Positions 15,767 through 26,976 of a stretch of DNA of 64,000 nucleotides are shown in pieces (position 1 is the stretch's first letter; the number at the start of each line of letters is the position of its first letter). Source of the stretch: VAXT01 sp963850415 (GTDB lineage Bacteria; Actinomycetota; Thermoleophilia; Gaiellales; Gaiellaceae); assembly GCA_963850415.1 (NCBI GenBank), contig CAWKLE010000004.1:248001-312000 (forward strand). The letters are read 5' to 3'. The translations under genes and the position numbers were made by a program. The notes beneath the pieces are model-generated. The model made no database searches. It worked only from the letters and a program-made list of their open reading frames with translations, and had not been told where the DNA came from.

Positions 15767-17224
15767 CTACTGGACGCAGAGGACGAAGACCGTCCAGGGG
15801 CCGGTCTGGGAGCCGTGGTAGACGACCCGCCAGCCGTTGGCGTTCGTCGAGCCGTTCGCCGGCAGGTTCGTTCCGCTCCCGGCGATCGCGAACGAGGAGT
15901 CGAGCTGAGCCTGGTTGCCGCTGCCCGGAGTCTGCGAGCCGCCACCGACCGCCCGCATCACGGACGCTGGGTTGTTCTGGCAATTGACCGATCCTGCTGT
16001 CGTGGTCGCCGGGATCGTGGCCGAGTAGACCGTGACCGTTCCGGCTCCGGCCGCGCCTGTCGGGCCGCGGGCTCCGGTCGTGCCCTTGGATCCAGTCGTT
16101 CCCTTGGATCCAGTGGCTCCCGTGGATCCGGTTGCGCCCTTCGATCCTGTCGGGCCGATGGCTCCGGTCGGGCCCTGAGCACCCGTCGGACCGCGCATGC
16201 CGGTCGGGCCTTGCCCGCCGGTCGTGCCGTTGACGCCGCTCTGGCCCGTCGGGCCCTGGGCTCCGGTCACACCGCGAGCGCCGGTCGGACCCTGCGCGCC
16301 CGCCGGGCCGGTTGCGCCCTGCGCGCCTGTGGCTCCGGTCGTGCCCTGCGCGCCCGTCGCTCCGGTCGTGCCCTGCGCACCGGTCGATCCCTGAGCTCCG
16401 GTGGCGCCGGTCGACCCGGTTGCACCTTTGGCACCGGTTGCGCCGGCCGCACCCGTGGATCCGGTCGAGCCGGTCGTTCCCTGGGCGCCCGTTGCGCCCT
16501 GGGCACCGGTCGCCCCGGTGGCGCCCGTCGGGCCGCGCGCGCCGGTCGGGCCCTGCTCGCCGGTCGCGCCCTGGCTTCCGGCCGCGCCGGTTGCGCCCTT
16601 CGAGCCAGTGGCTCCGGTCAAACCTGTTGCGCCCCGCGCTCCGGTGGCACCGCGTGCGCCCGTGGGGCCCTGTGCGCCTGCCGGGCCGGTCGCGCCGCGT
16701 GCTCCTGCGGCACCGGTCGCACCGCGCGCACCTGCGACACCGGTCGCGCCACGGTCACCCGTCGCGCCCTGAGCACCTGTAGCGCCCTGAGCACCCGTTG
16801 TGCCCGCGAAGCCTCGCTCTCCCTGAGCGCCGGTTGCGCCACGCTGACCCGCCGGGCCGGCAAGACCCGTCGCGCCCCTCGGCCCTGCACCGCCGGGCAC
16901 GCCCTGGGCGCCTGCGGGACCGGTCGCACCGGGCGCACCGCCGGGGCCGGCCGGACCTGCAACTCCGGCGAAGCCGCGCTTCCCTCGCAGGCCGCGTGGG
17001 AAGGAGATCCTTCGCTCGCCCCGCTGGCACCGGCGCTTCCGAGCCTTGACGTCACCGCGCGTCTCGTAGCCGCCGCGCGTCTCGACACACAGCACCTTGG
17101 CGACGATTGCGCGCTGACCCGTGCTCTGGGAGAGACGGCCGCCGGAGCTAGGCAGCACGGCGACGAGGGCGCAGAAGACGATCGCAGCCGCGACCAGACT
17201 CTTGGGGTGCCGCAGAGAGAGCAT
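15767..17224 (-). CDS. Collagen-like secreted protein, second copy
   Basis: 485 residues. The N-terminal helix (residues 9-24) and the following domain (VLCVETRGGYETRGDVKARK then CQRGERRISFPRG) are homologous to the neighbour at 13476-15611. About 300 residues of Gly-X-Y follow, with GATGAQ, GSTGAQ and GTTGAT hexads. The C-terminal domain of about 95 residues (TVTVYSATIPATTT to TVFVLCVQ) is unrelated to that of the neighbour. The pair therefore shares a stalk and anchor but carries different heads. The two genes are separated by 155 nt. Confidence 0.88.
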   Translation of the reverse strand: MLSLRHPKSLVAAAIVFCALVAVLPSSGGRLSQSTGQRAIVAKVLCVETRGGYETRGDVKARKRRCQRGERRISFPRGLRGKRGFAGVAGPAGPGGAPGATGPAGAQGVPGGAGPRGATGLAGPAGQRGATGAQGERGFAGTTGAQGATGAQGATGDRGATGVAGARGATGAAGARGATGPAGAQGPTGARGATGARGATGLTGATGSKGATGAAGSQGATGEQGPTGARGPTGATGATGAQGATGAQGTTGSTGSTGAAGATGAKGATGSTGATGAQGSTGAQGTTGATGAQGTTGATGAQGATGPAGAQGPTGARGVTGAQGPTGQSGVNGTTGGQGPTGMRGPTGAQGPTGAIGPTGSKGATGSTGATGSKGTTGSKGTTGARGPTGAAGAGTVTVYSATIPATTTAGSVNCQNNPASVMRAVGGGSQTPGSGNQAQLDSSFAIAGSGTNLPANGSTNANGWRVVYHGSQTGPWTVFVLCVQ

Positions 17225-17285
17225 TGAAGTTCATAGTCGCCATCTGGCCGCTTTCGCCTCTCCCCCGTCCGAGGGAGTTTCTCGG

Positions 17286-18142
17286 TCAGCCCGCGGCGAG
17301 TGCGGCGCGGGCCCGGCGACGTTCGACCTTCCGGGCAACCATCTCGCGCGGATCCGGGATCGGCACCGACGTCAGAAGCGTCTTCGTGTACTCGTGCACG
17401 GGTCGCGTGTAGACCTCCTCGGCCGGCCCGGTCTCGACGATCTTCCCGGACTGCATGACGGCGATCTCGTCGCTCATCGAGCGCACGACGGCGAGATCGT
17501 GGGCGATGAAGAGGTACGTGAGCCCGAACTCGTCCTGGAGATCCTTGAGCAGGTTCAGGATCTGCGCCTGGATCGAGACGTCGAGCGCGGAGACCGGCTC
17601 GTCGCAGACGATCAGCTTCGGCCCCAGCGCGAGCGCGCGGGCGATCCCGATCCGCTGCCGCTGGCCGCCGGAGAACTCGTGCGGGTAGCGGTTCGTGTAG
17701 GTCGGGTCGAAGCCGACGACGTCGAGCAGCTCGCGCACGCGGGCCGCGCGATTGCGCCGTGAGCCCACGCCGTGCACGATCAGCGGCTCGGCCACGATGT
17801 CGCCGACGGTCATCCGCGGGTCGAGCGACGAGTACGGATCCTGGAAGACGATCTGCATGTCCCGGCGCAGCTTCCGGACCTGGCCGCGCGGCAGCTCGGT
17901 CAGCTCCTTGCCCATGAACCGCACCGACCCGCTCGTCGGCTTGATCAGCTGGAGCACGCAGTAGCCGGTTGTCGACTTCCCGGAGCCGGACTCGCCGACG
18001 AGCCCGAGTGTCTTGCCCTCGGGAATCGCGAAGCTGACCCCGTCGACGGCCTTGACCGCGCTCACCGAGCGCTGGAAGAGGAGGCCTTCGCGAACCGGAA
18101 AGTGCTTCGTCAGGTCGGAGACGACGAGAAGCGGCTCGCTGC

Positions 18143-18146
<4 letters not shown>
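17286..18146 (-). CDS. dppF: Oligopeptide/dipeptide ABC importer ATPase, OppF/DppF type
   Basis: 286 residues from ATG at 18146, overlapping the dppD stop by 4 nt (ATGA). Walker A GESGSGKST near residue 47, Q-loop FQDPYSS, signature SGGQRQRIGIARAL near 155, Walker B LIVCDEP, and H-loop AHD. It pairs with the DppD ATPase to energise peptide import. It is the last gene of the five-gene operon. The symbol reflects family position; the true substrate is not known. Confidence 0.93.
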
Positions 18147-19155
<1,009 letters not shown>

Positions 19156-19156
<1 letters not shown>

Positions 19157-20094
19157 TAGGTCTCCTTCGTCCTCGGGTCGAGCGCGTCGCGGAGCCCGTC
19201 GGCGATGAAGTTCGCGCAGAGGACGAGCGTGGCGATCGCGATCGACGGGATCAGGATCACGTTCGTGTGCGTGCGGTACACCTGGCGTCCCTCCTGGGCC
19301 ATCGAGCCCCACGAGGCGTTCGGCGGGTTGATCCCGAGACCGATGAACGAGAGGAACGCCTCGCCGAGGATCACGCCGGGCAACTCGAGGAAGATCGCGA
19401 TGATCAGCACCCCGAGCGTGTTCGGGACGAGGTGGCGCGCGAGGACGCGGTACCAGCGGGCGCCGACCGCCGTCGCCGCACGGACGTAGTCGTTCTCCTT
19501 GAGCGTGATGATCTGGCCGCGGACGATCCGGGCCGAGGTGAACCAGCTGGCGATCGACAGCGCGATCACCATCGTCCAGAAGTTGACGGTGCCGACGATC
19601 GCGAGCGTGATGATCGCGAACGGCAGGTAGGGCAGGCCGTAGAGCGCGTCGAGGAAGCGCATCATCGCGTTGTCCAGCCAGCCGCCGACGAAACCGGAGA
19701 TCGAGCCGTACGTGAGCCCGATGACGAGGATCGCGAAGGTCGCGCCGAAGCCGATCGCGATCGAGATCCGCCCGCCGAGCGCGACGCGGGTCATGAGGTC
19801 GCGGCCGAACTGGTCGGTCCCGAACGGGTGCGCCAGGCTTGGCGGGAGGTAGGCGTCCGAGAAGTTGACCGCATTCGGGTCGTACGGCGAGAAGATTGGG
19901 ACGAAGATGCAGAAGGCGAGGACGGCGAGGAAGATGGCGCCGGCGGCGACGGCGCCCTTGTTGCGCATGTACCGGCGCCTGGCGTCGCGCGAAAGGCTCG
20001 ACTGGCGGATCGGGGTTCCCGCCGCGACCTGGAAGTCGCCAGCATGCGCCGGATCGGGCGCGCGCATGCGCTGCTGTTGCGGGGAGACGACCAT
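19156..20094 (-). CDS. dppC: Peptide ABC importer permease, DppC/OppC type
   Basis: 312 residues with six predicted membrane helices. The N-terminal cytoplasmic extension ends SLSRDARRRYMRNKGA, and the EAA-type coupling loop is near residues 190-225 (RAATAVGARWYRVLARHLVPNT). The start ATG at 20094 shares one base with the dppB stop (TGATG). It forms the transmembrane channel with DppB. Confidence 0.93.
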
Positions 20095-21029
20095 CAGCTA
20101 CGGGCCTCGCGGGTGCGCGGGTCGAGGACGCCGTACAGGATGTCGACGACCATGTTCGCAAGCACGACGATGACCGAGAGCAGCACCGTCAGCCCCATGA
20201 CGACGGAGTAGTCCCTCGAGGAGACGGCGGTGATGTAGTACTTGCCGATCCCTGGGATCGCGAAGATGTACTCGATGATGAACGAGCCCGTGATCAGGAA
20301 GCCGAGCAGCGGGCCGGCCGCCGTCACCGCCGGCGTCAGCGAGTTCTTGAGCACGTGGACGAGCAGGATCCGGTGCGAGCGCAGCCCCTTCGCCTTCGCC
20401 GTCCGCACGTAGTCCTGCTGGAGCGTCTCGAGCATCGTCCCGCGCACGAGCCGCGCGAAGTAGGCCATCGGGCCGAGGCCCAACGCGATCACTGGCAGGA
20501 TCTTCGACTGCCACGTGTCCCAGCCGCTCGTCGGCAGGCCGAAGATGTCGCCCCACTTGAGGGCGAAGAAGTAGATGAGGAGCGTCGCGATCAGGAAGCT
20601 CGGGACCGCGAACCCGACGTTCGAGAAGAACATTGCCGTGTAGTCGAAGACCGAGTTCGGGCGTAACGCCGCGATCACGCCCAGCGGGATCCCCAGGACG
20701 ACCGCGAACACCATGGCCAGAAACCCGAGCTCGAGCGACTTCGGGAAGTGCTCCTTCACGATGTCGTTCACGCTCTGGTTGCGCAGGACGAGCGACGGCC
20801 CGAGGTCGAACGTCGCGACGCCCTTCACGTAGAGCAGGTACTGGACGTACCAGGGCTTGTCGAGGTTGAACTTGCGGTCGAGGTTCGCCTGGATCTCAGG
20901 GGAGACCGCGCGCTCCGAGTGCCGAAACGGGTTGCCCTGGATGTGCCGCATCATCAGGAACGTCATCAGGATGACGAGCAGCAGGACCGGGATCGTCCAG
21001 AGGAGCCGTCTGATGATGAATCCGACCAC
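20094..21029 (-). CDS. dppB: Peptide ABC importer permease, DppB/OppB type
   Basis: 311 residues with six predicted helices. The start of helix 1 (MVGFIIRRLLWTIPVLLLV) and the family-typical N-terminal loop before helix 2 are present. The coupling loop RTAKAKGLRSHRILLVHVLKNS lies near residue 215. It is separated from the binding-protein gene by 88 nt that contain a strong hairpin. Confidence 0.93.
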   Translation of the reverse strand: MVGFIIRRLLWTIPVLLLVILMTFLMMRHIQGNPFRHSERAVSPEIQANLDRKFNLDKPWYVQYLLYVKGVATFDLGPSLVLRNQSVNDIVKEHFPKSLELGFLAMVFAVVLGIPLGVIAALRPNSVFDYTAMFFSNVGFAVPSFLIATLLIYFFALKWGDIFGLPTSGWDTWQSKILPVIALGLGPMAYFARLVRGTMLETLQQDYVRTAKAKGLRSHRILLVHVLKNSLTPAVTAAGPLLGFLITGSFIIEYIFAIPGIGKYYITAVSSRDYSVVMGLTVLLSVIVVLANMVVDILYGVLDPRTREARS

Positions 21030-21057
21030 GACGTCTACGCGGCCGGCCTGGGGTCTT

Positions 21058-21096
21058 GCGAGCCAGGCGGGGTGACCCCGTCCCCGCCTGGCTCGC
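21058..21096 (-). terminator. Intercistronic hairpin between binding-protein and permease genes
   Basis: A perfect 15-bp stem (21058-21072 with 21082-21096) and a 9-nt loop start 21 nt after the binding-protein stop and end 28 nt before dppB. A stem in this place usually stabilises the upstream mRNA or partly terminates transcription. Either would give more binding protein than transporter. Confidence 0.75.
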
Positions 21097-21117
21097 CGAG
21101 CGCGCCTGACATCGGCG

Positions 21118-22764
21118 CTACTGCACCTTGACCTTGGTCAGGTCGACCTGGTCGAGGAGATTGAGGTTGTACGTGTCCTTGATCGAGGTGCGCTCGAGCT
21201 GGACGTACGTGTACCAGTAGAGCGGGATGATCGGTACCGCGCCGTTCTCGCCGAGCAGCTTGTCCTCGAGCTTGCCGTAGAGCTCGTAGCGCTTCTGGTT
21301 GTCAGGCGTCTGCCGCGCCTGGGCGACCAGCTTGTCGTAGCTGGGGTCGCAGTAGTTCGTGTTGTTGTTGCCCGAGTCGCACGTCCACTGCTCGAGGAAG
21401 TTCATCGCGTCCACGTAGTCGCCGATCCAGCCGAGCCGGAAGGCATCGACGGACTTGTTCGGCGGCGGGCCGAGGAACTCGAGGTACTGCGCGAACTCCT
21501 GCGCCTTCAGCGTCACGTTGATGCCCAGCTGCTTCCACATCGACTGGACCGCGATCGCGATCGCCTTGTGCGCGGGATCCTCGTTGTACCAGAGCGTGAT
21601 CGACTTCTTCGGGTTGGTGGCCTTCGACATCAGCTGCTTCGCCTTCTCGATGTCGCCCGACGCGGGCAGCCACGGCGAGCTCGGGTTGAGCGTGTCGAAG
21701 CCGGGCATGCCCTTCGGCGTGTAGCCGGTGGCCGGCTCCTGGTCGGCCTGGGCGATGTTGTCGATGATCGTCTGGCGGTCGATCGCGAGCGCCATCGCGC
21801 GGCGCTGGTTCACGTCCGGGATGTTCTTGGTGTTCAGGCCGTAGTAGTACGTCCCGAGCGCGTCGTACTTGTCGTACTCGGGCGTGTCCTTGAGGCGCGG
21901 GATCTCGTCCGGCGGGAGCGAGGCGGTGACGTCGACCTCGCCGGCCTCGAAGGCCTGCACGGCCGTCGTGCCGTCGGAGATCATCCGGCCGTTGACACGC
22001 TGGAGGCTGACCTCGTTGGCGTTCCGCCAGTCGGGGTTCTTGACGAGGTCGATGCGCGAGTCGTGCTGCCAGCTCGCGAGCTTGAACGGCCCGTCGGTGA
22101 CGATGTTCTTCGCCTCGGTCCACTTGTCGCCGTACTTCTCGACGGTCTTGGGGTTGACCGCGAGGAACGACGTGTGGGCGACCTGCTGGACGAACCACGG
22201 CTGCGGTGAGGTCAGCTTGACCTGCAGCGTGTGCGGGTCGAGCGCCTTGACGCCGACCTTGTCGCGCAGCGCGTCGCAGTTCGACTTGCAGGAGTTGTAC
22301 TCCTGTGCGCCGACGATGCCGAAGAACTGGTACGCATAGTCGGCCGCGAGCTCGGGCGAGATCGTCCGCTTCCACGAGTACTCGAAGTCGTTCGCGGTCA
22401 CCGGGTCGCCGTTCGTCCAGCGCCCGTCCGAACGAAGCTTGAACGTGACGGTCTTGCCGCCGTCCGACTGCGACCAGCTCTGCGCCAGGCTCGGGATCGG
22501 CTTCAGGCCAGGCGCGGGGCCGAGCTTGACCAGCGGATCCATGATGTTCTGGAGGATGTTGGCCGACGTCGTGTCGGTTGCGAGCCCTGGGTCGAGCGAC
22601 GGTGGCTCGGTGCCCCAGTTGACCGTGATCGTGTTGTCGCCGCCCTTTGGCTTGCTGCTGCTGGAGCTCTTACCGCCGCAGGACGCGGCGAGGAATGCCA
22701 GGGAGACGAGGAGCACGGCCGAGCCGAAGCCGAGGCCGAGCTTCCGTGCGCCCAGTTTTTTCAT
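21118..22764 (-). CDS. dppA: Peptide ABC importer substrate-binding lipoprotein
   Basis: 548 residues. Lipoprotein signal peptide with lipobox region FLAASCGG (Cys near residue 29), then a Ser/Lys linker and an SBP_bac_5 fold: TVNWGTEPPSLDP near residue 47, SWSQSDGGKTVTFKLRSDGRWTNG split over residues 95-125, and DYVDAMNFLEQWTC near 440. It is the first gene of the operon. Peptide specificity cannot be read; nickel or heme importers of this family exist, but nothing points to them here. Confidence 0.92.
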   Translation of the reverse strand: MKKLGARKLGLGFGSAVLLVSLAFLAASCGGKSSSSSKPKGGDNTITVNWGTEPPSLDPGLATDTTSANILQNIMDPLVKLGPAPGLKPIPSLAQSWSQSDGGKTVTFKLRSDGRWTNGDPVTANDFEYSWKRTISPELAADYAYQFFGIVGAQEYNSCKSNCDALRDKVGVKALDPHTLQVKLTSPQPWFVQQVAHTSFLAVNPKTVEKYGDKWTEAKNIVTDGPFKLASWQHDSRIDLVKNPDWRNANEVSLQRVNGRMISDGTTAVQAFEAGEVDVTASLPPDEIPRLKDTPEYDKYDALGTYYYGLNTKNIPDVNQRRAMALAIDRQTIIDNIAQADQEPATGYTPKGMPGFDTLNPSSPWLPASGDIEKAKQLMSKATNPKKSITLWYNEDPAHKAIAIAVQSMWKQLGINVTLKAQEFAQYLEFLGPPPNKSVDAFRLGWIGDYVDAMNFLEQWTCDSGNNNTNYCDPSYDKLVAQARQTPDNQKRYELYGKLEDKLLGENGAVPIIPLYWYTYVQLERTSIKDTYNLNLLDQVDLTKVKVQ

Positions 22765-22856
22765 CAGACCCCTTCACCTCTCTCTGGAAATTGCGGTACG
22801 AACCGTTGTACCCACGACCCATTCCCAGTTCGTAAGTCCCCAATCAGGAATCGGTC

Positions 22857-22908
22857 AGGTTTCGATGAACGGGCCACGCGATTTGCGCGGCCTTGTGGAG
22901 GTTTCGAT
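22857..22908. repeat. Pair of 10-nt direct repeats upstream of the PstS-like gene
   Basis: AGGTTTCGAT occurs at 22857-22866 and 22899-22908, 42 nt apart (four helical turns). The second copy lies 32 nt before the PstS-like start. This spacing suits a regulator binding two same-face sites, but no known consensus was recognised. Confidence 0.35.
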
Positions 22909-22940
22909 AGGTCTCAGGCGAGCGGTTACGGTGCGCCTGC

Positions 22941-23969
22941 GTGCGACGAACGATCTCGGTCCTCCTGGGCTCGGCTCTGATCGCCGCGGGCGTTTCGGCC
23001 TGCGGCGGCTCGAGCGGAAACGACGGCGGCAGGCCGCTCAAGGGCGCAGGCTCGTCGCTCGTCTTCCCGCTGGTTCAGGCCTGGATCCCTCAGCTGCGCA
23101 GGCGCGGCCTCGACCTGTCCTACAACGCGATCGGCTCCGGCGGGGGCATCCAGGCGATCACGACGCGCACCGTCGACTTCGGCGCCTCGGACGCTCCGCT
23201 CACGCCCGACCAGGCCTCGTCGTGCAAAGGCTGCGTCCAGATCCCCTGGGCGCTGTCGGCGACGACCCTCGCGTACGACGCCAAGACGCTCGGCCGCGGC
23301 CTGAAACTCACGGGGCCCGTGATCGCCGACATCTACCTCGGCAAGATCACGAACTGGTCCGATCCGCGCATCGCCGCACTGAACCCCGGCAAGGAGCTGC
23401 CCTCGCGCGGCATCGGCGCGATCTTCCGGTCCGACGCGTCGGGGGACACATTCGCGTTGACCTCGTACCTGTCAAAGGTCTCGCCCGAGTGGAAGGAGAA
23501 GGTCGGGGCGAGCACACTGGTCGTCTTCCCGGTCGGCGCAGGCGGAAGAGGCAACTCGGGCGTCGCGGGGACGCTGGGCCGCACTCCCGGCGGCATCGGC
23601 TACATCAGCGTCGCCTACGCCGTCCAGAACAAGCTTGCGGTGGCTTCGATCGAGAACGCAGCGGGAGCGTTCGTCCGCCCCGACGTGAACGGGATCGCGG
23701 CCGCTGCGGAGGCGATGGGCAAGCCCGCTCCGGACAATTCGATCTCGATCGTCGACCCGCCGGCCTCCGCCGCGGACGCCTATCCGATCTCGACGTTTTC
23801 GTACGCGATCGTCCCCAAGAGCTCCTCGAAGGCGAGTGAGCTCAGGCAGCTGCTCGACTACGCGCTCGGGCCCGGGCAGCAGTTCGCGCGTCGCTGGGTG
23901 TTCGTCCCGCTGCCCGCCCGGGTCGTTTCGCTGGGCAGGAAGACGACCGCGTCGCTCGGAACGGACTAG
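22941..23969 (+). CDS. pstS: PstS-like phosphate-binding lipoprotein
   Basis: 342 residues from GTG at 22941. Lipobox region GVSACGG (Cys near residue 21). The PstS motifs GAGSSLVFPLVQAWI near residue 36, YNAIGSGGGIQ, and ITNWSDPRI are all present, as is the RSDASGDTFALTSYL phosphate-loop segment. No pstCAB or phoU genes are nearby, so it is either an orphan binding protein or the transporter lies elsewhere. Its stop overlaps that of the converging helicase in a shared CTAG. Confidence 0.88.
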   Translation: MRRTISVLLGSALIAAGVSACGGSSGNDGGRPLKGAGSSLVFPLVQAWIPQLRRRGLDLSYNAIGSGGGIQAITTRTVDFGASDAPLTPDQASSCKGCVQIPWALSATTLAYDAKTLGRGLKLTGPVIADIYLGKITNWSDPRIAALNPGKELPSRGIGAIFRSDASGDTFALTSYLSKVSPEWKEKVGASTLVVFPVGAGGRGNSGVAGTLGRTPGGIGYISVAYAVQNKLAVASIENAAGAFVRPDVNGIAAAAEAMGKPAPDNSISIVDPPASAADAYPISTFSYAIVPKSSSKASELRQLLDYALGPGQQFARRWVFVPLPARVVSLGRKTTASLGTD

Positions 23970-26115
23970 ATCCGTTCGAGCGGGGCGTACTCGAGGATCA
24001 GGCGGCGCTCGACGCCGTCGGCGAAGCGGACCGTGACCACGCCGCCCGCGTCGATCGCGGTCACCACGCCCTCTCCGAGGGTTCCGTGGCGCACGTTGTC
24101 GCCCGTTGACAGATCCGGGACGTCCGTTCGCGGGGCGATCGTCCGCCGGCCGTAGTTCGACCAGGAGGCGGGCCGGAGCCGCTCGCGTTCCACGCCCTGC
24201 TCGGGCAGCTCGTCGATGAAACGCGACGGAAGGTTGTAGTTCCTGGCACCCCAGAGCGAGCGCGCCGAGGCGTGCGTCAGGGTCAGACGCTCCCGCGCGC
24301 GCGTCATGCCCACGTACGCGAGACGGCGCTCCTCCTCGAGCATCGCCTCCTCGAGCGAGCGCGAGTGCGGGAAGATCCCCTCCTCCATCCCGATCATGAA
24401 GACGGCCCGGAACTCGAGCCCCTTCGCGTTGTGCAGCGTCATCAGCGTGACGAGGCTCTGTTCTCCGCGGAGCGCGTCCTGGTCGGCGAAGAGCGAGATC
24501 TCCTGGAGGAAGCTGGACAGGTTGGGCTCGTCGGCCGCTGCCTGGTACTCCTGGGCGACGCCGACCAGCTCCTGGAGGTTCTCGAGCCGCCCCTGGGACT
24601 CGATCGTGCGCTCCGCCTCGAGCGCGTCCGTGTAGCCGCTCCGCTCGAGCACGCGCTCGACGAGTCTCTGGCACCGTCAGCTCCATCGCGCCGGCCATCA
24701 GCGACTGGAGGAGCGTGCGGAACGCCTGCACGGCCTTGAGCGGCGCCGCCCCCACTCCGGCCTCCTCCGGGAACTCCGTCGCCTCCCAGAGCGAGATCCC
24801 GTGCGCATCCGCGTACGTTTGGAGGCGTGCGATCGACGTGTCGCCGATCCCACGCCGCGGCCGGTTCGCGATCCGCATCAGCGAGACCGCGTCGTACGGG
24901 TTGTCGATCACCTGGAGATACGCGATCACGTCCTTGATCTCGGCCCGCTCGTAGAACTTCGGCCCGCCGATCACCTGGTACTGGATCGCCTGGCGCACGA
25001 GCACGTCCTCGAGCACGCGCGACTGCGCGTTCGTCCGGTAGAAGACCGCGACCTCGGAGCCGCTGAAGTCCTCCTCGACAAGCCGCGCGATCTCGGCCGC
25101 GACGAACCGCGCCTCCGCGTGCTCGTCCTCGACCTCGATCACGTGCACCGGCTCGCCCTCGCCGAGCTCCGACCAGAGCTCCTTCGGCTTGCGCTCGCGG
25201 TTGTTCGCGATCACCGTGTTCGCGCCGCGGAGGATCGTGTTCGTGGAGCGGTAGTTCTGCTCGAGCGGGATCACGCGCGTCCCGGGAAAGTCGGCCTCGA
25301 ACTCCATGATGTTGCGGATGTCAGCCCCACGGAAGGCGTAGATCGACTGACTGGTCCGGATCGCCGACGGCGAACAGGTTCTTGTGCTGTTCGGCCATGA
25401 GCTGGAGGAACCGGTACTGCGCGTGGTTCGTGTCCTGGTACTCGTCGACGAGGATGTAACGGAAGGCCGTCTGCCACTTCTCACGCGCCTCGGGGAAGTT
25501 CTCGAGCAGCTGGACGGTGAGGAAGAGCATGTCGTCGAAGTCGAGCGCGTTCGAGGCGAACATCCGGCGCTGGTACAGGTCGTACACGTCCGCGACTGTC
25601 TGGTCGTAGAAGGACGAGACGCGTTGGCGGTACTCCTCCGGCCCGACGAGGTTGTTCTTCGCGGTCGAGATCTGGGAGTGGATGCCGCGCGGGACGAAGC
25701 GCTTCGGGTCGCGCTCGAGCTCCTCGAGGCACGCCTTGGTGAGCCGGATCTGGTCGGCCTGGTCGTAGATCGTGAAGTTCGTCCGGTAGCCGAGCCGCGG
25801 CGCCTCGCGGCGGAGTATCCGGCCGCACGCGGAGTGGAAGGTGAGGATCCAGATCGAGCGCGCGACGCCGCCGAGCATGTCCTCGAGGCGCTCGCGCATC
25901 TCGCCGGCGGCCTTGTTCGTGAACGTGATCGCCAGGATCTCCTGCGGCTTGACGCCGACCGCGTTGATCAGGTGCGCCACGCGGTGGGTGAGCACGCGCG
26001 TCTTTCCTGAGCCCGCGCCTGCCACCACGAGCAGCGGCCCTTCCGTGGTGAGGACGGCCTCGCGCTGAGCTGGGTTGAGGTCGGCGAGATACGCCTCCGG
26101 CGACTGCACTGCCAT
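23966..26115 (-). CDS. pcrA: UvrD/PcrA-type superfamily 1A DNA helicase, interrupted by two frameshifts
   Basis: Full-length helicase when three frames are joined, about 715 residues. The N-terminal part from ATG at 26115 has Walker A AGAGSGKTRV and Walker B ILVDEYQDTN. At 25345-25352 a GACT tandem duplication (4 nt) breaks the motif GDPDQSIYAFRGA. The central part carries motif QNYRST and a 2B-type segment. A second indel near 24665-24672 precedes TLHNAKGLEF and RRLAYVGMTRAR. The C-terminal tail ends in a small DNA-binding or Tudor-like region (GDNVRHGTLGEGVV). All motifs survive on either side of the breaks, so consensus errors are more likely than a dead gene. Confidence 0.85.
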
Positions 26116-26132
26116 AGGTGGCGATGCTAGCG

Positions 26133-26976
26133 CTAGTGCCGCAGGCCGAGATAGCGGCCGAGCGCCGCAAAGCCCGCGAGGCACGCGAGCGTCTCCGCGG
26201 CGCCGTTGAGGGCGCCGTCGAACGGATCGCCCTGGACGGCCGCGACGAGGAAGACGACGAGCCCGAGGCCGACCGCCACGCGCCGCGCGAAGCGCCACGG
26301 ATCGGCGCGGAAGCCGAGGTCGTCGAAGAGGTCGCCCGCCGGGCCTGCGATCGCAGGTCGGTAGCGAGTCGCACCGAGAGCCGCGCCCGCGGCGAGCACC
26401 AGCAGCAGTCCGGCGACTGCCGTCCCGCTCAACGTGAGCGCGACCCACCACGAGGCGACGTCGTGCCTGAGCTCGAACGCGATCAGCGCGAGCGCGACCA
26501 TCGTCACGAGACCAGACAGGAGGGCGAGCCCCGTGCGACGGTTGAGCACGGACAGCTCGGCGCTCGGAAGCGTCTTCTCCCTGCGCCGCAGCGCCCGCAG
26601 CAGGGCGAGCGAGCCGGCAACGAACGCGACTTGCGGCGCGACGATCGCAACCGGAAGCGCGAGCTGGGCCAACACGGGCCAGGTGTCGGGGGCGGATTGG
26701 CCGGCCAGTGCGGCGCCCACGAACGAGAGCGCGTAGACGGCTCCCGCGGCGCCGAGCGCGAGAAATGCGCCGACCGCGGCTCTGCGCGAAGTCCGCGCGC
26801 CGAAGCTCGGCGGCGAACGCGTTCGCGAGCTCGGCCGGGGCGCCGAAGCGCTCGACGGCGTCCGGATCGGACCGCAGATGGTCCTCCGACTCGGCGAGGA
26901 TGCGCCGACGGAGCCGCCCACGGACCCCGACGTTCCCGAGCTCGCTTCCCAGCTCGTTCAGGTAGGCCTCGATCAC
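26133..26976 (-). CDS. HAAS-type membrane protein paired with a PadR regulator, one apparent frameshift
   Basis: Starts at GTG 26976, which overlaps the PadR stop (GTGA). The first 60 residues (IEAYLNELGSELG to FAAELRRADFA) are a cytoplasmic HAAS-like helical domain. After an indel near 26780-26786 the frame changes and about six membrane helices follow (from AAVGAFLALGAAG to the C-terminal LACLAGFAALGRYL). PadR plus HAAS-membrane pairs are common in Gram-positives, where the membrane protein is thought to control envelope or exporter functions. Confidence 0.7.

Noticed and set aside
14152..17227. Long plus-strand Pro/Val/Ala-rich and Arg/Gly/Ser-rich open frames across the collagen-like genes
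   Set aside because: Low-complexity shadows of the Gly-X-Y repeats; no start signals or domains, and the minus-strand frames have conserved N-terminal domains.
24000..26115. Two or three separate helicase fragments as individual genes
   Set aside because: Together they make one complete UvrD/PcrA protein with motifs in the right order and spacing; the breaks are single small indels.
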